In this document: piece by piece, positions 1 to 5,423 of the stretch
Layout: every line of letters begins with the position of its first letter
Numbering within the stretch: position 1 is the stretch's first letter
Origin: a bacterium
GTDB taxonomy: Bacteria > Auribacterota > UBA3054 > B51-G9
Length of the DNA: 5,423 nt
Assembly (NCBI GenBank): GCA_029939815.1
Contig: JAOZSF010000156.1
Coordinates: forward strand, 1 to 5,423
Reading direction: 5' to 3'
Made by a program: the position numbers and the translations under genes
The notes under the pieces: model-generated
Seen by the model: the letters and a program-made list of their open reading frames with translations, nothing else
Told to the model about the DNA's origin: nothing
Databases searched by the model: none

Positions 1-10
1 AAATAATAAA

Positions 11-832
11 ATGAAACTATCAGTTGCAATTGCAAGTTCAGAAGCTCCATCATCAGCTTTTGTTGTGTGGAGAGGATTTGAGGAATCAATAAAAAAAGCC
101 GCCGCCATGGGTTATCAGGGCGTAGAATTAGCGCTTAAAAATGCCGCGGAAATTGATTTTGATAAAATCTCTAAATGCTTAAATGAAAATAATATCGAAG
201 TTAGCTGCATAAGCACCGGACAGGTCTTTGCCGTTTCTAATTTATATTTTACTCATCCGGAAAAAGAAAAACGTGATGAAGTAATAAAAGTTTTTGGTGA
301 ATTAGCTACTCTCGCAAGCAAGTTTGGCTGTATGCTGAATGTGGGCAGAACGCGCGGATTCATAGCTGAAAATCAAACAAGAGAAGAAGCTGAAAATCTT
401 TTTATTGATACCGCAAGAAAAATATGCGATGACGCCGCAGAAAAAAATGTTGAGATTATTATCGAACCGGTTAATCGCTACGAAATTAATTTTGTGAATA
501 ATCTTGATGAAGGAGCAGAACTTTTAAAGAAAGTGGAAAGAAAAAATCTCGGTTTAATGCCGGATGTTTTTCACATGAATATTGAAGACGCTCAAATCGG
601 CGGTGCACTGGCAAAACACGGTGATTTAGTTCGCTATATCCATTTCGCGGCGTCAAACCGCTTGGCGCCGGGACAAGGTCATCTTGACTGGGACGACATT
701 TTCAGTGGGTTGCAATCGGCAAATTTTGACGGTTGGGCTTCAATAGAAATTTTCCCGAAACCCGATGCGAATACCGCTGCCAAACAGGCGGTGGAATTTA
801 TAATGGCTAAGATAAAAGAATTTAACAAATAG
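11..832 (+). CDS. IolO-like sugar/keto-acid epimerase (xylose isomerase-like TIM barrel)
   Basis: This 273-residue protein has the full usual length of the D-tagatose 3-epimerase/IolO branch of the AP_endonuc_2 (xylose isomerase-like) TIM-barrel family. Members move a proton next to a keto group of a free sugar or keto-sugar acid, using a divalent metal in the cytoplasm. Visible metal ligands are E152 (in EPVNRYE), D185 (PDVFHMN), H211 and E246 (SIEIFP). Substrate-contact candidates are E158, H188 and R217. From memory these positions coincide with those of Pseudomonas D-tagatose 3-epimerase. The N-terminus MKLS, the STGQ segment near 68-71, THPE near 81 and NRLAPGQGHLDW resemble, as I recall it, Thermotoga maritima TM0416 (IolO, 5-keto-L-gluconate epimerase), so that activity is the best single guess. 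The start fits the family N-terminus; only 10 AT-rich bases precede it, without a Shine-Dalgarno. No iolG, iolM or iolN is in view, so the substrate is open. Family call is strong, exact reaction weak. Confidence 0.8.
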   Translation: MKLSVAIASSEAPSSAFVVWRGFEESIKKAAAMGYQGVELALKNAAEIDFDKISKCLNENNIEVSCISTGQVFAVSNLYFTHPEKEKRDEVIKVFGELATLASKFGCMLNVGRTRGFIAENQTREEAENLFIDTARKICDDAAEKNVEIIIEPVNRYEINFVNNLDEGAELLKKVERKNLGLMPDVFHMNIEDAQIGGALAKHGDLVRYIHFAASNRLAPGQGHLDWDDIFSGLQSANFDGWASIEIFPKPDANTAAKQAVEFIMAKIKEFNK

Positions 833-859
833 GACTTATATGACCTATAAGACTTATTA
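833..859. repeat. Three tandem imperfect 9-bp units (GACYTATAW-like)
   Basis: Immediately after the TAG stop of the epimerase gene lie three consecutive 9-bp units: GACTTATAT (833-841), GACCTATAA (842-850) and GACTTATTA (851-859). Each begins GAC and shares the core GACYTAT; units differ at one to three positions. They fill half of the 53-bp gap before the dehydrogenase gene. They read in the same phase as the upstream stop, and the second unit supplies an in-phase TAA. The function is unknown. It could be a short intergenic mini-satellite, a regulator-binding array or chance in AT-rich DNA. Confidence 0.6.
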
Positions 860-874
860 ATTAATAATAAAAAC

Positions 875-879
875 GGAGA
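875..879 (+). promoter_or_regulatory. Shine-Dalgarno of the Fe-dehydrogenase gene
   Basis: GGAGA lies six bases before the ATG at 886, the best ribosome binding site in the window. It fixes the start of the iron-type dehydrogenase. The neighbouring genes at 11 and 2183 show no comparable site, so the middle gene may be translated more strongly. Confidence 0.8.
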
Positions 880-885
880 ATTAAA

Positions 886-2163
886 ATGACTAATATTGAA
901 AAAGCAAGAAATTTACTAAAAGAATTTAAAGGAGATAACTATGTTTCCGGAATTGACGTAATAGACAAACTCGGAGAACAGGCAGCTTCGTTTGGGAAAA
1001 AAGCGACCGTTGTCGCTGACGGCGTCGGACAGGATTGGGCGGCAAAAGTTCACGCGGACGTAAAAAACGCTTTAACTTCTGCCGGAGTGGAACTTGCCGG
1101 TGATTTTATTCCCGGGGCGGGACCTAACGCGCCTCGTGAAGACGTTTACAGAATAGCTGAAGAAATCAAAAAACAAAATCCTGATGTAGTTATTTCTGTT
1201 GGCGGCGGAAGCGGGATTGACGCGACAAAATGCGCGGTTGCATACATGACTTTAGATGAAAAAGATTTGGACAAGTATTTTGGAGTTGGACAGGTGACAG
1301 CTATGCTTGAAGCAGAAGGCAAAACAATGACTCCGCACATTGCGGTGATGCTTGCCGCAGGTTCGGGCGCTCATTTAACCAAATATTCAAATATCACAAA
1401 TCTGGCTACCGGTCAAAAAATGTTAATTGTTGATGAAGCGGTTATCCCGCAAAAATCAATTTTTGATTATAAATATACAGCAACAATGCCAAAAGATTTT
1501 ACTATGGATGGCGCTTTGGACGGTATCGCACATTGTCTTGAAGTTTATATGGGCTGCCCGGAAGATGTACGTGGAAAAGCGAAGCCGGTTTGCTTGCTGG
1601 GAATAGAAATGGTTGTGCAAAATGTGAAAAAAGCGGTTGAAAACCCTGCCGACCTCGAAGTTCGTGAAGCGCTCGGACTCGCAACAGACCTCGGCGGTTA
1701 TGCAATTATGATTGCCGGAACAAACGGTGCGCATTTAAATAGTTTTTCGCTTGTGGATGTATTAACTCACGGTCGCGCCTGTGCTTTAATGAATCCGTAT
1801 TACACAGCGTTTTTCGCTCCCGCGATTGAAGATCGAATTAGAGAAATCGGCGAAATATATAAAGCTGAAGGATATCTGAATGCAGATTTAAATGCGTTGT
1901 CAGGAAAAGAGCTCGGAAATGCTGTTGCCGGAGCAATGATCGCTCTTTCTAAAGATATCGGTTTCCCGACAAAGCTGACCGATGTTGAAGGCTTTACTGA
2001 CGAACATATTGCAAGATGTTTGAAAGCGGCGAAAAATCCTGCATTGGATTCAAAACTGAAAAATATGCCGGTTCAACTTTCTGCGGATACGGTTGATGAA
2101 TATATGGGAGCGGTGCTTCAAGCGGCTAAAACCGGTGATCTTTCTTTAATTAAAAGCGTGTAA
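886..2163 (+). CDS. Iron-containing (group III) alcohol dehydrogenase
   Basis: This 425-residue protein is a cytoplasmic NAD(P)-dependent alcohol/aldehyde oxidoreductase of the Fe-ADH family, relatives of FucO and DhaT. The N-terminal Rossmann-like half carries VVAD near 42-45, whose D45 may play the NAD-selecting role of FucO D39. It also carries the pyrophosphate motif GGGSGIDATK (106-115), a perfect GGGSxxDxxK match. In the helical half, D212 and H216 (DGIAH) match the first two metal ligands. H283 and H295 (LTHG) are the likely other two. Their spacing of 12 differs from the 14 I recall for FucO, and the usual AGTGSE is replaced by AGSGAH (158-163). These point to a divergent subfamily rather than a broken enzyme. 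The gene lies 53 bp after the epimerase gene and 19 bp before the LarA-like gene, so co-transcription is likely. The substrate may be a short aldehyde such as lactaldehyde or a keto-sugar acid; sequence does not decide. Family confidence is high. Confidence 0.9.
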   Translation: MTNIEKARNLLKEFKGDNYVSGIDVIDKLGEQAASFGKKATVVADGVGQDWAAKVHADVKNALTSAGVELAGDFIPGAGPNAPREDVYRIAEEIKKQNPDVVISVGGGSGIDATKCAVAYMTLDEKDLDKYFGVGQVTAMLEAEGKTMTPHIAVMLAAGSGAHLTKYSNITNLATGQKMLIVDEAVIPQKSIFDYKYTATMPKDFTMDGALDGIAHCLEVYMGCPEDVRGKAKPVCLLGIEMVVQNVKKAVENPADLEVREALGLATDLGGYAIMIAGTNGAHLNSFSLVDVLTHGRACALMNPYYTAFFAPAIEDRIREIGEIYKAEGYLNADLNALSGKELGNAVAGAMIALSKDIGFPTKLTDVEGFTDEHIARCLKAAKNPALDSKLKNMPVQLSADTVDEYMGAVLQAAKTGDLSLIKSV

Positions 2164-2182
2164 AAAATTAAAGCATAAACAA

Positions 2183-3478
2183 ATGATTACAACTTTCTTA
2201 TCTGACAGAAAAGAAATAAAGATTACACTTCCGGATGATTCTATTATTTACGAATCGCATTTCCCAAAACCGGAAAAATCCGATGCAGATACTGTTATTG
2301 ATGCAATTAACAACCCTATCGGTACAGATGGATTTTTAACGCTATTGAAAAACAAAAAAGTGGGGGATGTGGTAATAGTCGTTTCAGATATTACACGCCC
2401 CATCCCTTATTTTGCTTTCTTACCGCAGATGTTGAATCTGATTGAATCAGCCGGCATAGAAAAAAATGAAATTATTATTTTGATCGCTACCGGAATGCAC
2501 CGCGTAAGCACTTATAAAGAGCGGGTGGAAATGTTTGGAAAAGACATTGCTGATAATTATAATATTATTGATCATAATTCCGAATGCAAAGAAGAGCTGG
2601 TTGAGTTAAAAGATAAAAAAAGTTGGTCAGGGAATTCTATTTCTTTAAATAAACATTTCGTTGATGCGGGCTTTAAAATCACTACCGGATTGGTTGAACC
2701 GCATTTCATGGCGGGATTTTCCGGCGGTAGAAAAGCAGTTTGTCCGGGTCTTTCTTCTTTTGAAACCGTTCAGAATTTTCATGGATATGAATTTCTTGCA
2801 AGTGAAAAAGCTTGTAACGGAAATCTTAAAGGAAACCCTTTGCACGAAGAAGCGCTATCGGTAGCAAAAGCTGCCGGTGTGGATTTTTCCCTTAATGTTA
2901 TTTTAAACAAAAATAGAAATGTTATAAAAGCGTTTGCCGGAGATATTGATTTGGCTCATCTTGCTGCATGCGAGTTTGTTGCCGGTTGCGCCTGCCCGGC
3001 GGTGGAAAAAGTTGCGGATGTTGTATTGACTTCCAGTGGCGGATATCCGCTTGACGCGTCTTTTTATCAATGTGTGAAAGGAATGGTATCGTGTTTGCCG
3101 GCAATAAAGAAAGGAGGAACAATTATTTCTTTCGGCGGATGCAGTGAAGGAATCGGTAGTGGTAATTATTCAGGAACTATGATAAAATATGAAGGCAGTT
3201 GGAAAGAATTTTTGAAAGATATTGCCGCGGGACTTTTTATAAAAGATCAATGGCAGTATCAAATGCACTGCCGGACATTAAAAAAAGTAGGTCAGAAAAA
3301 TTTAATATTTATTACAGACGGATTAAAACAAAATACTTTAAACCATCTTTCAGTAAATGGATTTTCTGTCGAAAATGTTCAGCAAAAAGTTCAGGAATTA
3401 ATTGATAGATTTGTCGCCGAAGGAAAAAAAATAGCGGCGTTTCCGGAAGGACCTTATTGCGGTCCTGTTGAACAATAA
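2183..3478 (+). CDS. LarA-family nickel-dependent 2-hydroxyacid racemase/epimerase
   Basis: This 431-residue protein matches lactate racemase LarA (DUF2088 plus C-terminal domain; about 425 residues in Lactobacillus plantarum). Such enzymes invert the alpha-carbon of 2-hydroxy acids by hydride transfer to the nickel-pincer nucleotide cofactor. Visible residues are D69 and R72 (SDITRP), H106 (TGMHR), H174 (EPHFMAGFSGGRK), K184 (the cofactor-tethering lysine), H200 (nickel ligand, NFHGYEF), and Y295 and K299 (FYQCVKG). As I recall LarA, H174, K184 and H200 keep the same numbers and the others are offset by one to three. The active site therefore looks complete. Characterised family members act on lactate, malate, phenyllactate, 2-hydroxyglutarate or D-gluconate, so lactate is not assured. 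The start follows the dehydrogenase stop by 19 bp without a clear Shine-Dalgarno, which suggests translation linked to the upstream gene. The cofactor needs LarB, LarC and LarE, none of which is in this window. I leave the symbol blank because the substrate is unknown. Confidence 0.9.
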   Translation: MITTFLSDRKEIKITLPDDSIIYESHFPKPEKSDADTVIDAINNPIGTDGFLTLLKNKKVGDVVIVVSDITRPIPYFAFLPQMLNLIESAGIEKNEIIILIATGMHRVSTYKERVEMFGKDIADNYNIIDHNSECKEELVELKDKKSWSGNSISLNKHFVDAGFKITTGLVEPHFMAGFSGGRKAVCPGLSSFETVQNFHGYEFLASEKACNGNLKGNPLHEEALSVAKAAGVDFSLNVILNKNRNVIKAFAGDIDLAHLAACEFVAGCACPAVEKVADVVLTSSGGYPLDASFYQCVKGMVSCLPAIKKGGTIISFGGCSEGIGSGNYSGTMIKYEGSWKEFLKDIAAGLFIKDQWQYQMHCRTLKKVGQKNLIFITDGLKQNTLNHLSVNGFSVENVQQKVQELIDRFVAEGKKIAAFPEGPYCGPVEQ

Positions 3479-3515
3479 TATCTTCCGGGACAGAAAAACA
3501 CATATTTTCGAGTTC

Positions 3516-3527
3516 TTTTTGCAAAAA
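3516..3527. repeat. Perfect 12-bp palindrome TTTTTGCAAAAA
   Basis: This loop-free palindrome lies 37 bp after the LarA-like stop and about 48 bp (centre to centre) upstream of the LacI-like operator. It has no loop and no useful following T-run, so it is not an intrinsic terminator. It could be a protein-binding site; homopolymer A/T tracts make chance plausible. Confidence 0.4.
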
Positions 3528-3554
3528 TCCTCCGATTTTGTGATTAAATCAACA

Positions 3555-3583
3555 TTCTTTTTTTAAAACGTTTCAGGTATAAT
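3555..3583 (+). promoter_or_regulatory. Sigma-70-type promoter for the FG-GAP protein gene
   Basis: A perfect TATAAT -10 box occupies 3578-3583. At 17 bp spacing the -35 position (3555-3560) reads TTCTTT, a poor match, which is common for activated or strongly regulated promoters. The predicted start near 3590 would give a leader of about 57 bases before the ATG at 3647. The leader contains a weak GAGAG site at 3634-3638, eight bases before the ATG. The -10 match is seen directly; promoter use is inferred. Confidence 0.6.
3564..3575. promoter_or_regulatory. LacI/GalR-family-like operator in the promoter spacer
   Basis: TAAAACGTTTCA differs at one base from the perfect palindrome TGAAACGTTTCA, a form typical of LacI/GalR/CcpA-family operators with a central CG. 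The core AAACGTTT (3566-3573) is fully symmetric. It sits between the -35 and -10 positions, where a bound repressor would block RNA polymerase. The regulator is not in this window. A chance palindrome in AT-rich sequence remains possible. Confidence 0.5.
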
Positions 3584-3646
3584 AATACTTGGTAGCAAAG
3601 AAAGAAAAATAAATATATTAATTGACCCTAACTGAGAGAATTTATT

Positions 3647-5281
3647 ATGCTTACATATAAAAAATCATCACTTCTTTTGCCGGTTTTGGCAGTTCTTTTT
3701 ACTTCTATTTCCTATTCTAAAGAATTGCCTGAAAACGGCTCGTTTAAAAAAACTATCAAAAAAGATAATCTCTGGGACGGGATTGACAAAGATAATAATG
3801 TTCGTGTCCCAGTTCGCTTGCAGAGAATTCTTGTTGATGGAAGCGCATCGCAAAATAAAAAATTCGGTGCTTCACCATGCTGGGCAGATGTTACGGGTGA
3901 CAAGAAACCGGAACTGATTGTAACCGATGCCAACGGTTTTGTTTGGATATTCCCGGTCGTATCAAAACCCGGCGAATTCCCGCCCCGTGTTTCAAACGGC
4001 AAATTCCTTCCCGCGTATTTCGGTTATGCGGCAACGTGCGATGTTGTAGACTACAATAATGACGGACTAAATGACATATTAATCGGCACGGCTGAAGGAG
4101 CGATACAAGTTCTTCTCAATCGCGGCAACGGAGAATTTTTACCCAAAGGAAAAGTTCCGTCTTACCAGAATGTTGATGTAAAGAAATTGCGAACGAGAAA
4201 ACAAGTTGATACTTCCGCCGCATTTCCGCTTATAATGAAAGGTTCAAAACCTTTATGTATAGGCAGCTATGTATGCCCCCGATTTGTTGACTGGGACAAA
4301 GACGGGAAAAAAGATTTAATAATTGGTGATGGTTCTTATTCAGCCAATTCAGTGTATTTTTTCAAAAATTATGGTAGTAGTACTAAATCCGATTTTAACA
4401 AAAGTAAAAGACAGTGGCTTGGTTATGGAATGGGGCGTGAACATCTTACACCCACAGTCGGTGACCTCGATGGTGACGGAGATAATGATTTACTTGTCGG
4501 CTCGCGTACAGGTGAATTGTTTTTTTATGAAAATACTCCGGGAGCTGCGGAAAAAGGAGCTACTTACCTGACAAAGCTTCATGAAGAACCTGTCAAAATA
4601 GGTGATACCACTGTCCCGGCAGGAGAATTTATCCGCCCGTATCTGATAGACCTCGACAAAGACGGAGATTTAGACTTGCTGTTGGGAACAGGGGATGGTC
4701 GGGTCCTAGTCAGTAAAAATGACGGAACGAAAGGGAAACCGTCATTTCAAAAACCACTTCCGCTTAAAGGAAAAGATGTTATGCCGATCCGGAATGTTCC
4801 GGCAGGTAGATGGCGTGCTTATCTTATGGATTATAAAGGTGGAAATTCCGGTGTAAAAATCGAGGTGAAAAAAGATGAAAAAGGAAAACCTTTCAATAGA
4901 ATTGATTTCGCACGCGGATATATCGGCGTCGGCGGCGGAATGATAACATTTCCAAAAGTTCCTGTTACTTACAATAAACCTTACAATATTTCTTTTCGCG
5001 CCCGCGGAGACAAAACATCTGCGACCTGCTCATTAAGGCAGGGTGGCGAAACAAAAGTGAAAGGAGACACAAAAGAAATACTGCACGATAATAAAACTTT
5101 TAAGTTCAAAGTTACTCCCGGATGGCAGAATTATAGTTTTAATTTCAAGCCGCAGCGGCTAACGAAGCAGAGAAAAGGCAATAAAACGATTATTGATGAA
5201 ATACAAATTACTTTAAATAAACCGGCTCCGAGCGCTTATTTAGATATTACTGATGTCCGAATCACACCGGCGGGGGAGTGA
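3647..5281 (+). CDS. Secreted FG-GAP/VCBS beta-propeller protein with C-terminal beta-sandwich domain
   Basis: The 544-residue product starts with a signal peptide: K5-K6, a hydrophobic core at about 8-20, and probable cleavage after SYS near residue 24. It is therefore exported. At least five FG-GAP/VCBS blades follow, each with a DxDxDG-type calcium loop and then a DLxxG-like strand: about 77-103 (degenerate, DVTGDKKPEL), 131-160 (DYNNDGLNDILIG), 211-240 (DWDKDGKKDLIIG), 270-296 (DLDGDGDNDLLVG) and 332-357 (DLDKDGDLDLLLG). Fainter blades may complete a seven-bladed propeller. Residues about 385-544 are beta-rich with W389, W493 and Y496 and resemble a galactose-binding-like (CBM4/9 or CIA30-type) sandwich, though I cannot assign a family. 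No catalytic motif, transmembrane anchor or cell-wall sorting signal is visible. A role in extracellular glycan or protein binding is inferred. The gene has its own promoter and putative operator, so it is probably not part of the preceding operon. Confidence 0.85.
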   Translation: MLTYKKSSLLLPVLAVLFTSISYSKELPENGSFKKTIKKDNLWDGIDKDNNVRVPVRLQRILVDGSASQNKKFGASPCWADVTGDKKPELIVTDANGFVWIFPVVSKPGEFPPRVSNGKFLPAYFGYAATCDVVDYNNDGLNDILIGTAEGAIQVLLNRGNGEFLPKGKVPSYQNVDVKKLRTRKQVDTSAAFPLIMKGSKPLCIGSYVCPRFVDWDKDGKKDLIIGDGSYSANSVYFFKNYGSSTKSDFNKSKRQWLGYGMGREHLTPTVGDLDGDGDNDLLVGSRTGELFFYENTPGAAEKGATYLTKLHEEPVKIGDTTVPAGEFIRPYLIDLDKDGDLDLLLGTGDGRVLVSKNDGTKGKPSFQKPLPLKGKDVMPIRNVPAGRWRAYLMDYKGGNSGVKIEVKKDEKGKPFNRIDFARGYIGVGGGMITFPKVPVTYNKPYNISFRARGDKTSATCSLRQGGETKVKGDTKEILHDNKTFKFKVTPGWQNYSFNFKPQRLTKQRKGNKTIIDEIQITLNKPAPSAYLDITDVRITPAGE

Positions 5282-5330
5282 TTTTCCTAATGAAATAACG
5301 TTCACCTCCGCACGGTCATCAACATTTTTG

Positions 5331-5423
5331 TTATAAAATTTTTGCCTTCCAGCTATCGACCAACCTCTTTAAATCCCCTCTTGAGATCTCGGAACCCGCG
5401 TATGCTGGGTGGGGTGGCGCGCA
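5331..5423 (-). CDS. Possible C-terminal end of a - strand gene, truncated by window edge
   Basis: Read on the - strand from the window edge, one frame stays open for 30 codons to a TAA at 5333-5331. The fragment begins CAPPHPAYAGSE and ends KRLVDSWKAKIL, a plausible charged amphipathic C-terminus. It would be convergent with the FG-GAP gene, with 49 bp between the stops. I do not recognise the family. Its upstream part is much more GC-rich than the rest of the window, and 30 open codons can occur by chance, so this call is tentative. Confidence 0.3.
   Translation of the reverse strand, partial: CAPPHPAYAGSEISRGDLKRLVDSWKAKIL

Noticed and set aside
1456..1734. Open frames on the - strand inside the Fe-dehydrogenase gene
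   Set aside because: They lie wholly opposite a strong, full-length conserved coding region and their translations show no recognisable domain or start signal.
3524..3539. Hairpin AAAATC-CTCC-GATTTT in the intergenic region
   Set aside because: The stem is six pairs with one G-C pair and no T-run follows directly; it is likely a by-product of A/T tracts.
3622..3627. TTGACC as a -35 box
   Set aside because: It lies only 19 bases before the ATG at 3647, so a matching -10 would fall at or inside the start codon.
4090..4735. DNA repeats within the FG-GAP gene
   Set aside because: The repetition is at protein level (calcium-loop blades); the nucleotide sequences of the blades are well diverged, so no recent DNA duplication is supported.
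5321..5343. Possible terminator after the FG-GAP gene (ATTTT...AAAAT followed by T-run)
   Set aside because: The stem at 5324-5328/5335-5339 is only five A-U pairs with a six-base loop, too weak for an intrinsic terminator in an AT-rich gap.
5383..5423. tRNA or other structured RNA at the GC-rich end
   Set aside because: GGGTTCCGAGATCTC on the - strand only loosely resembles a T-arm; no cloverleaf or anticodon arm can be built from what is visible.

Overview
The window is moderately AT-rich (roughly 40% GC by eye) and gene-dense, and it looks bacterial. It carries three closely spaced metabolic genes on the + strand, then a separately promoted secreted protein on the same strand. It ends with what may be the tail of a gene on the - strand. 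The AT-rich lysine-heavy coding style, the large secreted FG-GAP/VCBS protein with a C-terminal sugar-binding-like domain, and a LacI-type operator suggest a polysaccharide-degrading, probably anaerobic bacterium. A member of the PVC group such as Lentisphaerota would fit. This placement is inference: there is no rRNA or marker gene here.

Region 1 (11-3478) is a likely operon. It encodes a TIM-barrel ketose/keto-acid epimerase resembling Thermotoga IolO (5-keto-L-gluconate epimerase), an iron-type alcohol dehydrogenase, and a LarA-family nickel-pincer 2-hydroxyacid racemase/epimerase. The gaps are 53 bp and 19 bp. The first gap holds three tandem 9-bp units and a clear ribosome binding site. 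All three proteins are full length with their key catalytic positions visible. Together they suggest a small catabolic module that epimerises a keto-sugar acid, moves electrons between carbonyl and alcohol, and inverts the alpha-carbon of a 2-hydroxy acid. The real substrate cannot be read from sequence. The operon promoter lies before the window.

Region 2 (3479-3646) is intergenic. It contains a perfect TATAAT -10 box with a weak -35, and a 12-bp LacI/CcpA-like near-palindrome centred on CG sits in the spacer. A second A/T palindrome lies upstream. This is a regulated-promoter layout for the next gene.

Region 3 (3647-5281) encodes a 544-residue exported protein with at least five FG-GAP/VCBS calcium-binding beta-propeller repeats and a C-terminal beta-sandwich-like domain. 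It is probably a surface or periplasmic glycan-binding protein.

Region 4 (5282-5423) is a short convergent gap followed by a 30-codon open frame on the - strand running off the window, in sequence that becomes much more GC-rich. I see no CRISPR, tRNA, insertion sequence or defence system. The most interesting idea is the uncharacterised epimerase / Fe-dehydrogenase / LarA combination.
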